From contig JACRPN010000008.1 of NCBI GenBank assembly GCA_016223145.1, positions 352,456 through 416,455 of the forward strand: a stretch of DNA of 64,000 nt. Reading direction: 5' to 3'. The translations under genes were made by a program, and so were the position numbers. The notes beneath the pieces are model-generated. The model did no database searches and was not told the DNA's origin. It worked only from the letters and a program-made list of their open reading frames with translations. Source of the stretch: Armatimonadota bacterium. Its GTDB lineage: Bacteria; Armatimonadota; Fimbriimonadia; Fimbriimonadales; Fimbriimonadaceae. Within the stretch, counting starts at the first letter, position 1. Each line of letters opens with the position of its first letter. This document shows positions 44,532-53,574 of the stretch, one piece after another.

Positions 44532-44629
44532 GAGAGGCTGTTTCGTCGGTGAGCGATGCACCAGGGCGTTGGCCTTCGCTTCGTTAGGCCGTCCGGTCGA
44601 GTCTGGCCGAGCGGACAGTGGGACGTGGC

Positions 44630-47600
44630 CTAATCGTGCTTCGCCGCCTCGCGGACCTCGTCGAGGCAGCGCTCGTAGGCGTTCAGCATCCGCTCAGTGG
44701 CTGTGATCGCGCTTCCGGTAACGGGCCAGATGAGGCTATCTCGGGTCAGATAGCACTCCCGGTTCCTTTTGCCGAGAAGTGAGAGCGCCATTGGGGGCAC
44801 CTTTTGCCGGTCCTTGAAGCCAACCGACAGGCGCCCGTCGTGGCCGTCGATCTTTGATATCCCCAGACGCCGCATCGTCATTCTGAGCCGCATGACGTCA
44901 AAGGCGTTTCGGGCGGGCTCGGGCGGGTGCCCATAGCGGTCTTCGATCTCGCCTTGAGCCTCGGTGAGCGAGGCCTCGTCCTTGCTTGCCATCAGGCGCT
45001 GGTAGTAGTAGAGCCGCTGGGCCTGGTCGGTGATGTAGGAGTCTGGAAGGAGCGCGGGCACGGGCAGATCGAGTAGCGGCAAAGGCTCCATCTGGGCTGC
45101 CATGGCCTCAGCATCGTCGATGGCAGACTGAGCGTCTGCCCCACGGGTGGCCTGAAGCGAACCAAGGAGAGACGCTTTGTGCTGAGCCACCGCCTCCTGG
45201 ATGAGTTGCGTGTAGAGCTCGTAGCCGACCGTCGCCATCGCGCCATGCTGTTTGGCGCCCAAAAGGTCGCCCGCGCCGCGAATCTGAAGGTCCCGAAAGG
45301 CGAGCGAATAGCCCGAACCCAAAGCGGTGAACTCCTGCAGCGCCTGGAGCCTCTGAAGTGCCTGATCCGAGATTTCACGGTTGGACTGGTAGAGGAAGTA
45401 GGCGTAAGCCTGGCGGTCCGAGCGACCCACGCGCCCCCTGAGCTGATAGAGCTGCGACAGCCCAAAGCGATCGGCATTCTCGACGATGAGCGTGTTGACA
45501 TTGGAAATGTCCAGGCCGCTCTCTACGATTGTGGTGCTGACGAGCACGTCCACTTCGCCGTGGATGAAGGCCATCATCACCTGCTCGAGCTCGTGCTCGT
45601 GCATTTGGCCATGGCCAACGGCGATGCGAGCGGTGGGCACCAGTTTTCGCAGGCGTTCGGCGACGTGATAGATGCCCTCGACCCGGTTGTAGACGAAGAA
45701 CGTCTGGCCGCCTCGCGAGAGTTCTCGCAGAATCGCCTCCCGGACCACTTCGTGGCTGTAGGTCCGCAGGAAAGTGCGAATCGGCAGCCGGCCCGGCGGT
45801 GGGTCGTTGATGAGCGACATCTGCCGGATGTCCATCAAGGCCATGCTGAGGGTGCGCGGGATGGGGGTCGCGGAGAGCGTGAGTACATCGACGGCGGTCT
45901 TGAGCTTCTTGATCTGCTCCTTCTGCTTCACGCCAAATTTCTGTTCCTCGTCCACGACGAGCAGGCCAAGCTCCCTGAATTTGACGCCCTCGCTGAGCAC
46001 GGCATGGGTTCCAATGAGGATGTCGAGCTTGCCGGCTTCGGCTTCCTTTAAGGTCTCGCAGCGCCGGGAGCTCTTGACAAAGCGGTTGAGTAAGCCGATC
46101 TTGGTTCCAAAAGGCCCCATGCGCTCCTCGAAGTTGCGAAAATGCTGCTCTGAGAGGATGGTCGTGGGGCAGAGTACAGAAACTTGCCGGCCCTCTTGGA
46201 CGACCTTGAAGGCCGCTCGGATCGCCACTTCGGTTTTGCCGAACCCCACGTCGCCGCAGACCAGGCGGTCCATCGGAAAGTCATTTCTTAGGTCGCATTT
46301 CACCTGCTGCACGGCGAGAAGCTGGCTCGGCGTCTCGACCCATGGGAACGTTGACTCCAGTTCGCCCTGCCAGGGCGTGTCCGGGCCGTAAGGCCTGCGC
46401 TGGATGAGGGTCCGCTGGGCGTACAGCTTCACCAGGTCCGCGGCAAAGGCCCGGGCATTCTCCTTGGCCTTGGAGATGGTTCTTTGCCATTCCTGGCCCC
46501 GGAGACGGTTGAGCTTGGGGTGGGCGTCGCCGGGGTTGAGGTACTTCTGGACGCGGTCGAGCTGGTCTGCAGGAACGAAGAGCTTGTCCGGCGCTTCGTA
46601 CTCGATGTAGAGGAACTCCTTCTCGACGCCGTCCACCTCTCGCTTGGCGAGGCCGCGATAGATGCCGATGCCGAACTGGATGTGCACGACATAGTCGCCC
46701 GGTTTGAGGTCGAGCAGGGTGGCGATCGGTGCGCCTTCAAGGAAGCGCTTTTGAGGCAGCCGGAGCCGGCCGACGCCGAAAATCTCCGCGTCGGTGAGAA
46801 AGGCGACCTTTTGTTCGGGGAAGACGAACCCGCCCGCGAGGTTTCCGTGGGAAAGGTAGAAGCCGGGGGGGAGAGTGGGCTTAGCGGCTCCGATTGACCT
46901 GTTTGACTTGTCGGACCTGTCGGACTTGTCAGACGGGTCCGCTTGCGAGGGAAGCTCCACCGGAAACACGTCTGCTCCGCCAAGAACTGACTTGGCCCGA
47001 TTGGGCTGGTCGGTGCAGATGATGCAGAACAGTTGTTCTTTCTTCCAGTTCTTGAGGGTCTGGGCCAGGGCGCTTGGATTGCCGCGGTAGGCCTGCAGGC
47101 TCGCCGAACCCCAATCCCGACGGTGTTCAACTTCCAGCCAGTCCGGAGTGTCGTTCATCGAGGTGAGCGCCAGCACATTCGAGAACGCTCCGAGACTCTC
47201 AACCGGCTCCATGAAATCGTTGGCGAAACTACGCAGGATCTCGCCACGATCGGTCCTGGCATCCAGCGCTTGCCCCAATTCCTCGAAACCGCGAGCGCCA
47301 AACGCGTCGAGTTCCGAGGGCTCCTCGAGCACCAGCAGATCGGTTTCCTCGAGCAGGTGAACGGCGCCTTGGGCATCCGGGTGGATCCACGGACGATAGA
47401 GATCCAGGCGATCGAAGTACACCTTCTTTCCCAGCGCCTCGATGTCGCTCTCAACCAGTTCCTCCAGGTTCTTGCCGGCCTCGGCGGAGAGGTTCGGCGC
47501 TTCCTGTTCGAGGGCGTGCCGCATCAGCGCGCCGAACTCCGCGATGTCCTTCGGGTAGAGCGTTTCACGCGAGGGCGCGAGCCGCAGGGCCGGAATCGCC

Positions 47601-48280
47601 CCGACAGAACGCTGCGAGGTCGGGTCGAACTGCCGAATGCTCTCGATCTCGTCGCCAAAGAACTCGATGCGGATCGGCAAATCACGCCCCATGGCGAAGA
47701 GGTCCAGGATGCCGCCTCGACGGCTGAAGTGGCCCGGCTGGCGCACCGGTTCTTGGCGCTCGTAGCCCAACCGCGCCAAGCGCCTGACGAGCTTTTCGGG
47801 TTCGGTGGACATCCCGGGTTTGAGCTCGACAAACGCCTCTTGAAGGATGGACTTGGGCAGGGTGCGCTCAAGCACGGCAACCGCCGTCGTGATCACGACG
47901 CAGGGCGCATCGGCGGCCAAGGCCTCAATCGCGCCGATTCGGTCGGAAAGCGCGAAGTGCTCGGGGTTGGCGTCCTCAAAGAGCGCCGAGAGACCGCTGG
48001 GAAGCTGGTGGATGTCGATCTCAGGGACTCCGCAAAGCTGAAGCTTGGACTGCCAGCGCAGGCATCGATCGTAGTTGGAGGTGACGACGAGGACCTTCCG
48101 GGGCTTCTGCAGGTAAGAGGCGGCAAGCAACGCCGGACGGGCCTCTTCCGTGAGCGATGCCCACTCCGTGACCCCTTCCGTGGGGCGGACGTGAAGTCCG
48201 CCGGCCTCATCTTGTAGAAAGATGCGTCGCGTCCAATCGGCCGTGCGCATTGAGCGGGGAAAGGGTACCTGGGAGAGCAT
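44630..48280 (-). CDS. mfd: transcription-repair coupling factor
   Basis: 1216 residues. UvrB-homology N-terminal part, then LKPGDYVVHIQFGIGIYRGL (RNA polymerase interaction start), and RecG-like helicase motifs: QLLAVQQVKCDLRNDFPMDRLVCGDVGFGKTEVAIRAAF, SVLCPTTILSEQHF, GLLVVDEEQKFGVKQKE, TLSATPIPRTLSMALM, VDVLVSTTIVESGLDISNVNTLIVENADRFGLSQLYQLRGRVGRSDR. It frees stalled polymerase and recruits UvrA. Residues around 447-461 contain DPSDKSDRSDKSNRS from five 9-bp units. The start may be ATG 48280 or ATG 48250 (MRTADWTRRIFLQD). Confidence 0.96.
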   Translation of the reverse strand: MLSQVPFPRSMRTADWTRRIFLQDEAGGLHVRPTEGVTEWASLTEEARPALLAASYLQKPRKVLVVTSNYDRCLRWQSKLQLCGVPEIDIHQLPSGLSALFEDANPEHFALSDRIGAIEALAADAPCVVITTAVAVLERTLPKSILQEAFVELKPGMSTEPEKLVRRLARLGYERQEPVRQPGHFSRRGGILDLFAMGRDLPIRIEFFGDEIESIRQFDPTSQRSVGAIPALRLAPSRETLYPKDIAEFGALMRHALEQEAPNLSAEAGKNLEELVESDIEALGKKVYFDRLDLYRPWIHPDAQGAVHLLEETDLLVLEEPSELDAFGARGFEELGQALDARTDRGEILRSFANDFMEPVESLGAFSNVLALTSMNDTPDWLEVEHRRDWGSASLQAYRGNPSALAQTLKNWKKEQLFCIICTDQPNRAKSVLGGADVFPVELPSQADPSDKSDRSDKSNRSIGAAKPTLPPGFYLSHGNLAGGFVFPEQKVAFLTDAEIFGVGRLRLPQKRFLEGAPIATLLDLKPGDYVVHIQFGIGIYRGLAKREVDGVEKEFLYIEYEAPDKLFVPADQLDRVQKYLNPGDAHPKLNRLRGQEWQRTISKAKENARAFAADLVKLYAQRTLIQRRPYGPDTPWQGELESTFPWVETPSQLLAVQQVKCDLRNDFPMDRLVCGDVGFGKTEVAIRAAFKVVQEGRQVSVLCPTTILSEQHFRNFEERMGPFGTKIGLLNRFVKSSRRCETLKEAEAGKLDILIGTHAVLSEGVKFRELGLLVVDEEQKFGVKQKEQIKKLKTAVDVLTLSATPIPRTLSMALMDIRQMSLINDPPPGRLPIRTFLRTYSHEVVREAILRELSRGGQTFFVYNRVEGIYHVAERLRKLVPTARIAVGHGQMHEHELEQVMMAFIHGEVDVLVSTTIVESGLDISNVNTLIVENADRFGLSQLYQLRGRVGRSDRQAYAYFLYQSNREISDQALQRLQALQEFTALGSGYSLAFRDLQIRGAGDLLGAKQHGAMATVGYELYTQLIQEAVAQHKASLLGSLQATRGADAQSAIDDAEAMAAQMEPLPLLDLPVPALLPDSYITDQAQRLYYYQRLMASKDEASLTEAQGEIEDRYGHPPEPARNAFDVMRLRMTMRRLGISKIDGHDGRLSVGFKDRQKVPPMALSLLGKRNRECYLTRDSLIWPVTGSAITATERMLNAYERCLDEVREAAKHD
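46896..46940. repeat. five 9-bp tandem units inside mfd
   Basis: GACCTGTTT, GACTTGTCG, GACCTGTCG, GACTTGTCA, GACGGGTCC. In frame, translated on the minus strand as an SDKSDRSDK-type repeat; same family as 4333-4413. Confidence 0.9.
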
Positions 48281-48301
48281 GTTCAGTGGTGTCTTGGTGA
48301 G

Positions 48302-48349
48302 CAGGTTGTCGGGTTTTCAGGTGTTCAGGTTTTCGGGTGTTTGAGGTTG
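48302..48349. repeat. 8-bp tandem repeat, CAGGTTTT family, array 1
   Basis: CAGGTTGT, CGGGTTTT, CAGGTGTT, CAGGTTTT, CGGGTGTT, TGAGGTTG. Inverted partner at 48476-48523. Confidence 0.88.
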
Positions 48350-48475
48350 CAGGGATTCGGGCCTTGAGGTGGGACGGCCATTTGTGAGATCTCCGACGTC
48401 TTGCTTTTCGAGGGCACACTGAGAAACGACGTCCAGTTTCAGAAGTACCAGCAGCATCAAGTCGGGAATCTCCGT

Positions 48476-48523
48476 CCTGACAACCTGAACACCTGAAAAC
48501 CTGACAACCCGAAAACCTGAAAA
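48476..48523. repeat. 8-bp tandem repeat, CCTGAAAA family, array 2
   Basis: CCTGACAA, CCTGAACA, CCTGAAAA, CCTGACAA, CCCGAAAA, CCTGAAAA: the reverse complement of array 1. Confidence 0.9.
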
Positions 48524-48589
48524 CCACCGTTTCCCTCGGCTTAGTCCTTTCCAACGTACGAGACGGTAGAATCCAGATTCGGAGTCCGC

Positions 48590-49168
48590 ATGCCAAAACG
48601 CGTTGAAACCCTCGTTCTTCACGACAGTTCCTCACCCCCCATCGGCGGCGCCGAGCGCGGGGGCAATGTCGTCGTGACCAGCGTCGATCTGCTCATCAAA
48701 CAAGCAAGGGCCAACGCCCTTTGGCCGCTGACCTTCGGCCTCGCCTGCTGCGCAATCGAAATGATGAGCACGGTTGCGGCGAGATTTGACCTGGCGCGGT
48801 TCGGCTCCGAAGCCTTTCGAGCGACTCCAAGACAGGCCGACGTGATGATCATCGCGGGCAGGCTCAGCAAAAAGATGGCGCCGGTTCTTCGGCAGATTTA
48901 TGACCAGATGCCCGAGCCCAAGTGGGTCATCAGTATGGGCGCCTGTGCGAGTTCCGGCGGCGTCTATAACAACTACGCGATCGTGCAGGGTGCCGACCAG
49001 GTGGTACCCGTGGACGTTTATGTGCCCGGATGTCCGCCCTCGCCGGATGCGCTGATCTATGGCGTGCTGAAGCTTCAAGAGAAGATCAAGAAGCAGCAGC
49101 ACAGCTCGATGAGCGAGCTGAGGCTGGTCGAACTGACTCCGAGGACCCTGGAAGAGGTGGAAGCGTGA
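48590..49168 (+). CDS. nuoB: NADH-quinone oxidoreductase subunit B
   Basis: 192 residues. The N2 cluster ligands are present: adjacent Cys53-Cys54 in [10 protein letters not shown], Cys119 in [10 protein letters not shown] and Cys148 in [19 protein letters not shown]. Peripheral subunit of complex I at the quinone site. nuoC and nuoD do not follow; nuoI comes next after a repeat-filled gap. Confidence 0.96.
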   Translation: MPKRVETLVLHDSSSPPIGGAERGGNVVVTSVDLLIKQARANALWPLTFGLACCAIEMMSTVAARFDLARFGSEAFRATPRQADVMIIAGRLSKKMAPVLRQIYDQMPEPKWVISMGACASSGGVYNNYAIVQGADQVVPVDVYVPGCPPSPDALIYGVLKLQEKIKKQQHSSMSELRLVELTPRTLEEVEA

Positions 49169-49181
49169 GAAGAGGGGACTT

Positions 49182-49282
49182 GGTGAGAATGGTGAGCGTT
49201 GTGAAAGTTGTAAGAAATGTGAGAGTTGATCTGGACGATTCACACCCTCCCAGCCATTCTAGCCACCGTCACTCATTTCTCC
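49182..49282. repeat. 9-bp tandem repeats, direct then inverted, between nuoB and nuoI
   Basis: GGTGAGAAT, GGTGAGCGT, TGTGAAAGT, TGTAAGAAA, TGTGAGAGT (49182-49226), then inverted-type units ATTCACACC, CTCCCAGCC, ATTCTAGCC, ACCGTCACT (from 49238). They fill almost the whole 130-base gap. Confidence 0.8.
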
Positions 49283-49298
49283 TTTCCCAGGAGGCGCC

Positions 49299-49787
49299 AT
49301 GTCTGTAGGCATTTGGAAGGACATCGTGATGCCCATCGTTAAGGGCATGAAGATCACTGGCAAGCGCCTACGCCACGAAAAGGTAACCATCGGCTACCCA
49401 GAGGAAAAGCGCGATCTGCCCGAGCGCACCCGCTGGCGCCACTTCCTGACCAAGCATGAGGACGGCCTTGAGAAGTGCATTGGCTGCTCGCTGTGCGCGG
49501 GCGCCTGTCCTGCCAAGTGCATCAACGTGGTGGCTGCCGAAAACACCGACGCAGCGCGGTTTTCTCCGGGTGAGCGCTATGCGGTCCGATACGAAATCAA
49601 TATGCTCCGGTGCATCTTCTGCGGCTATTGCCAGGAGGCCTGCCCGACGGGGGCGATCGTGCTCCGACAGGATTTTGAGCTTGCCGACTACAAGGTAGAG
49701 GACTTTATCTACAACAAAGAGCGCCTGCTTGAAGCGTATCCCGGGCAATCGGACGAGTGCTTTAAGAAAGAAGCGAAGGTGGGTTGA
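49299..49787 (+). CDS. nuoI: NADH-quinone oxidoreductase subunit I
   Basis: 162 residues. Two 4Fe-4S sites: CIGCSLCAGACPAKC (Cys60, 63, 66, 70) and CIFCGYCQEACPTGAI (Cys105, 108, 111, 115). Carries clusters N6a and N6b of complex I. Start ATG after AGGAGG. Order nuoB then nuoI without C, D, H is not the usual cluster. Confidence 0.95.
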   Translation: MSVGIWKDIVMPIVKGMKITGKRLRHEKVTIGYPEEKRDLPERTRWRHFLTKHEDGLEKCIGCSLCAGACPAKCINVVAAENTDAARFSPGERYAVRYEINMLRCIFCGYCQEACPTGAIVLRQDFELADYKVEDFIYNKERLLEAYPGQSDECFKKEAKVG

Positions 49788-49965
49788 AGAAAACCCTGAT
49801 CGTCTATGTTTGACCGGGTGTCGCTTTGCGCCCTTTCAGAGCTTGGGAGGATTTGGTACTAGACGGAATCCAGGGCGAAGCCCTTCGCTTTATCCTTTCG
49901 GCCCGTTGGGCCTGGCAGGGCTCGATGCGGCCATCACCTCGCTAGCTCCTTTCCGCCCGTTCGGC

Positions 49966-51276
49966 CTACTGAAGGGTCCTCGCAGCCTCCACCCTTGCCG
50001 CAAAGGCCGTTGGCAGAATGCCGAGGGCAAAGACGTTGGCGATCGCAAGGCCGGCAATCAGCACCATCGGCAGCCTCTTATGAACCCTCTGAAGCCCCAG
50101 GACGATCCAAATGGCAAGGATCCCAATGGCAGGGAAGAGATACCGCGCTTGGGGCTGAACCTGCCATAGGTTATAGGACACATAGCCAGCAAGCAGCAAG
50201 GCGGAGTAGAGGAGCCACACCAGCCAAGTGGGCCTGTCGAGGTGCCTCAAGCTAGAAAAGACCCCCGCCACGAGCCCGACGACGAGCAAGAGAAACAGCG
50301 GCACATAGACTTCGTAGGGAAGGTGGATGTCCATGTATCCGAACTCGCCGACCGAGGACTGGAGCGTGCCGGCACTGAGGACGTAGACCCAGTGCCCAAA
50401 CGGGCGCAGACCCGAGAAGACCGCCTGAGGATCGACCTGCCGTTCGAATGTCGCGTGGAACGCCTTGAGCCCCAGGAGGTCGCCGTAGAGGGTCTGGTTG
50501 CGAAGGAGCCAGGGCAACGCGACAAGCGAGCCCAGCGCGGGGGCAACACCGGCAATCGCGAGGCGTTTGGGCCATTTCGAGGATTCGCTTGCGGCTGGCT
50601 TCACCGAGAGCAAAGCGAGGAAGACCACAGGAAAGAGAAGCAGTCCCGACGACTTGGTGAGAAGCGCGAGGCCGAGGAGCGCTCCGAGCCCGAGCAATCG
50701 AGGAGTCGTTAGTTGAACTCGCCACCGCGCCGTCAGAGCCAAGATCCAAGTCGCCAGGCAGATCGAGAGCGGGTCATTGCTGAGCGCGCCATCGAGCGCG
50801 CAGAGCATCGGTAGGAGTGCGACAAGCGCCGCCGCAAGGAGCGCTGTCGAATTGGACCCCAGAGTCCAGAGCGCAAGCCAGAACACGCCGAAAACCGTCA
50901 GTGCCCCGAAGAGGGCATTCAGCGAGCGCATCTTCAGCCCGGAGCTGGGGTCCATGGGGTCGCTGACTCCAAGCATGCGACCCCACACTGCATCCAGCGC
51001 ATAGAAGAGCGGCGGCTGGTGGCTCTCGTAATTCGGTACGTCCGCCTGATATCCGGGCCGCAGCACTGGCAGCCCCCTTCCCTGGGAAAGGTGCCTCACG
51101 AAGGCTGCATGGGCATATTCGTCCGGCGCGCCGATGTCCGGTAGTCGCTGCCCATTGGTGACTCCAGGCGTACAGTAAGGGGTGATCGCGGCGTAGATCA
51201 GAGCGAGCACGGCATGGAGCATCGCGAGCGCCAACGCAACGCGCTTTGCCTTCGATGCCGTCAGTTCCCCGCCCAT
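49966..51276 (-). CDS. DUF2142-like multi-pass membrane protein (possible GT-C glycosyltransferase)
   Basis: About 436 residues from the ATG at 51276. The first helix is VALALAMLHAVLALIYAAI; then the loop LPDIGAPDEYAHAAFVRHLSQGRGLPVL and YESHQPPLFYALDAVWGRML, the acidic DE and the HQPP pattern of DUF2142/ArnT-like transferases. About ten more helices follow. It would use a lipid-linked sugar donor outside the membrane. TAAACT lies eight bases before this ATG, which favours it over the TTG at 51285. Confidence 0.78.
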   Translation of the reverse strand: MGGELTASKAKRVALALAMLHAVLALIYAAITPYCTPGVTNGQRLPDIGAPDEYAHAAFVRHLSQGRGLPVLRPGYQADVPNYESHQPPLFYALDAVWGRMLGVSDPMDPSSGLKMRSLNALFGALTVFGVFWLALWTLGSNSTALLAAALVALLPMLCALDGALSNDPLSICLATWILALTARWRVQLTTPRLLGLGALLGLALLTKSSGLLLFPVVFLALLSVKPAASESSKWPKRLAIAGVAPALGSLVALPWLLRNQTLYGDLLGLKAFHATFERQVDPQAVFSGLRPFGHWVYVLSAGTLQSSVGEFGYMDIHLPYEVYVPLFLLLVVGLVAGVFSSLRHLDRPTWLVWLLYSALLLAGYVSYNLWQVQPQARYLFPAIGILAIWIVLGLQRVHKRLPMVLIAGLAIANVFALGILPTAFAARVEAARTLQ

Positions 51277-51320
51277 TTCAGGCAAGTTTAGCCCTGTGCG
51301 GGTACCTTGGGTCCACTCAT

Positions 51321-52145
51321 ATGCGCGTTCGTTTGGTCAGGAAGGTCGGGTTTTCATCGGGGCACCGCTATTGGTTGCGGGGCCTCGACGAGCAGGGCAA
51401 CAGGTCCCTGTTCGGCAGGTGGGCTTCGCCCCACAACCACGGCCACAACTACGTGCTCGAGGCCGGATTTGAGGGCCAGGTGGACCCAACGACGGGCATG
51501 GTGGTGAACATCAAGACCCTCGACGCCATGCTCGATGACTGCATCGTCGCCAAGTTCGATCAGAAGAGCATCAACGACGAAGTCCCATCGTTTGCGAACC
51601 GGCCGCCGACGCTGGAGCACCTGTTGCTCCACTTTCGGGACGTAATCCTTGCCGAGTTGAATGACGGAGTCCATTTGGTTCAACTGCGCCTTGTGGAGAC
51701 TCCCGAACTCTGGGGGGAGTGGAGCAATCAAGATGGAAGTGAAACGATGACCTTGACCCGGACCTACGAATTCGCGGCCTCGCACCGCCTGTATGCCGAA
51801 GGCCTTTCTGCCGAGCGAAACCTGGAGCTCTATGGAAAGTGCGCCAACCCCAGCGGGCACGGCCACAACTACAAACTGGAGGTGACGGTCAGCGGCGACT
51901 TGGACGAGCGGACCGGCATGATGGTGGACCTCATGGCGCTGGACGCGGCCGTGAACGAGCGGGTGGTCGAGCGCTACGACCATCACCACTTGAACTCAGA
52001 CCTTCCGGAATTCCAGGGCAAGATCACCACCTCCGAGGTCGTCGCGGCGGAGATTTGGAGGGCGCTCGACGGCCAGATTCCTGCCAAGTTGGAGCGAGTT
52101 CGGCTCTTTGAAACCGATCGGAGTTGGTTTGAGATCACTTCTTAG
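51321..52145 (+). CDS. tandem 6-pyruvoyl-tetrahydropterin synthase/QueD-like protein, first domain inactive
   Basis: 274 residues with two copies of the fold. Domain 2 (residues 142-274) is complete: zinc His155, His180 and His182 (FAASHRLY, SGHGHNY), catalytic Cys174 (YGKCANP) and the Asp220-His221 pair (RYDHHHLNSD). Domain 1 (residues 1-130) keeps the zinc histidines (SSGHRYW, HNHGHNY) but has Trp34 in place of Cys and Gln81 in place of His. It should make a pterin or 6-carboxy-tetrahydropterin for queuosine. Other queuosine genes are not in the window. Confidence 0.9.
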   Translation: MRVRLVRKVGFSSGHRYWLRGLDEQGNRSLFGRWASPHNHGHNYVLEAGFEGQVDPTTGMVVNIKTLDAMLDDCIVAKFDQKSINDEVPSFANRPPTLEHLLLHFRDVILAELNDGVHLVQLRLVETPELWGEWSNQDGSETMTLTRTYEFAASHRLYAEGLSAERNLELYGKCANPSGHGHNYKLEVTVSGDLDERTGMMVDLMALDAAVNERVVERYDHHHLNSDLPEFQGKITTSEVVAAEIWRALDGQIPAKLERVRLFETDRSWFEITS

Positions 52146-52325
52146 CGTAAACTGAACGGAACGCCTCGTGCTTTTTCGGTTCGAGGCACGTCCATAGAGT
52201 CGATGGGCTTGTTTGAGCCCACCGAATCTGCTTCGCCATGACGAAACGAGCGCCGTCAAGATATCTGTGCCATCCGCCCACGTGGGCGGACACGATCATA
52301 CGCGCCAATGGGACCGCCCCCGGGG

Positions 52326-52362
52326 CAGCCCGCGCGCGTATGCGTGCGGGCTGTTTCGCTTT
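52326..52362 (+). terminator. hairpin downstream of the pterin synthase gene
   Basis: CAGCCCGCGCGC and GCGTGCGGGCTG (one G-U pair) around a four-base loop, followed by TTTCGCTTT. About 180 bases beyond the stop codon, before the HNH gene. The 250-base gap holds nothing else I recognise. Confidence 0.65.
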
Positions 52363-52395
52363 AGGGGCGAAGGATAATGGTAGGGAAGTGAGCGC

Positions 52396-52935
52396 GTGAC
52401 GAGTTTGGAGGTCTTGCTGTTGAACCATAACTATGAGCCGCTGAATGTGTGCAACATTCGGCGCGCCATGGCGTTGATGCTGCTCGGCAAGGCAGAAGTC
52501 GTGCACCCGCGCGAAGTTCCCGTTCAAACGACGCGCGGCGGAGTTAGGGCGCCCAGCGTGCTGAAGATGCGCTACCCGGTGAAGCGGCCGATGCCTGAGC
52601 TTCGGCTCTCGCGGCATTCGGTGCTGGCGCGCGACAACTACACATGCCAGTATTGCGGCGTTCGGCACAAGGACCTGACGATCGACCACGTCGTGCCTCG
52701 ATGGGCTGGCGGGCCGCACACCTGGGACAACCTGGTGGCATGCTGCCGCAAGTGCAACCTGAAAAAGGGCGACAAGACGCCTTCTCAGGCTCATATGCCG
52801 CTGCACAAGCGGCCCAAGCGGCCGCACTTCGTGCCATATCTTTCGCTTCCGGTCTACCTGCGGGCGCGAACGAACGAGGATTGGCAGATGTACTTGCCGG
52901 TGTTCGAGGAGTTCGGCGAAACGATCCGGGCGTAG
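52396..52935 (+). CDS. HNH endonuclease
   Basis: 179 residues, GTG start (MTSLEVLLLNHNYEPLNVCNIRRAMALMLLGKAEVV). The HNH zinc-finger site is CQYCGVRHKDLTIDHVVPRWAGGPHTWDNLVACCRKCNLKKGD, with paired Cys motifs and D-H, N, H-type residues. A compact group of this kind is widespread in phyla such as Cyanobacteria and Deinococcus; its cellular role is unknown. No intron or phage genes nearby. Confidence 0.88.
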   Translation: MTSLEVLLLNHNYEPLNVCNIRRAMALMLLGKAEVVHPREVPVQTTRGGVRAPSVLKMRYPVKRPMPELRLSRHSVLARDNYTCQYCGVRHKDLTIDHVVPRWAGGPHTWDNLVACCRKCNLKKGDKTPSQAHMPLHKRPKRPHFVPYLSLPVYLRARTNEDWQMYLPVFEEFGETIRA

Positions 52936-52998
52936 GGCGGCGTTGAGCAACCCCTGGTGCGCGGGCCCCCCGCACGTGTGGCATTGGGCTCAGGTGGG

Positions 52999-53574
52999 TC
53001 AATCCGTGTAGCAGAGCTCGCGGCGCTCCATCCTGAAGCCGCCATCGACCGGGTGGAAGGTATGGCACCAGGTCAGCTCGCCGGCGTAGACGTGAATGGT
53101 GACTGCGGCGCCGTTCTCCGTTGCGTTCTCGATGCTGTGGTACTCGAACGGCGGAATCAGCGCTCCAGCTTCGCCAACGCCGGCATAGATCGTGCCTTGC
53201 TGGTCAAAGGTGAGCACGGGCGCCTCAATGTCCGTTGTTAGGTCGTACTGCACGACCTTGATGCGGCCCTGATAGACGATCTCACAGCACCACTTGCCGG
53301 CGTGGTCATGCAGGGGTGTGCCCTGGCCTTCGCCCCACACCATCGCGAGCACCGTGTAGGCGCCGTCGGGGTCCTTGTGAACCAGCCGGCGGGCGTAGCG
53401 GCCGGGGACAGGCTCCAAGAAGTGAGGATCCAGAAACGACTCGCCAGTGGCGACGATGTGCTCGAGCACCTCTTTAACGCGCAGGCAGCAGCCGGTCTCG
53501 CCGGAGCCCTTGACGGCTTGGTCGAGCATGCGGATCATCTCTTCGAGTTTGGAAGGGGTTGGCGCTATGGACAT
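52999..53574 (-). CDS. cysteine dioxygenase family protein
   Basis: 191 residues, cupin. Iron ligands His89 and His91 (PLHDHAGKWC) and His146 (EYHSIEN). Cys96 and Tyr163 (HVYAGELTWC) lie where animal CDO forms its Cys-Tyr cofactor; many bacterial enzymes have Gly instead of this Cys. It oxidises cysteine (or a related thiol) to the sulfinate. No taurine or sulfinate genes adjacent. Confidence 0.88.
   Translation of the reverse strand: MSIAPTPSKLEEMIRMLDQAVKGSGETGCCLRVKEVLEHIVATGESFLDPHFLEPVPGRYARRLVHKDPDGAYTVLAMVWGEGQGTPLHDHAGKWCCEIVYQGRIKVVQYDLTTDIEAPVLTFDQQGTIYAGVGEAGALIPPFEYHSIENATENGAAVTIHVYAGELTWCHTFHPVDGGFRMERRELCYTD

Larger units (their letters stand above)
48281..48589. other. 309-base divergent gap built around an inverted octamer array
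   Basis: It separates mfd (minus) from nuoB (plus). Two arrays of six 8-bp units in opposite orientation (48302-48349 and 48476-48523) enclose 126 bases. A TAGAAT at 48567-48572 is a candidate -10 for nuoB. Nothing else recognised. Confidence 0.75.

Noticed and set aside
52177..52200. TTCGA-containing stretch considered as part of a tRNA
   Set aside because: No acceptor stem, anticodon arm or CCA context; only a weak GCCTCG/CGAGGC stem.
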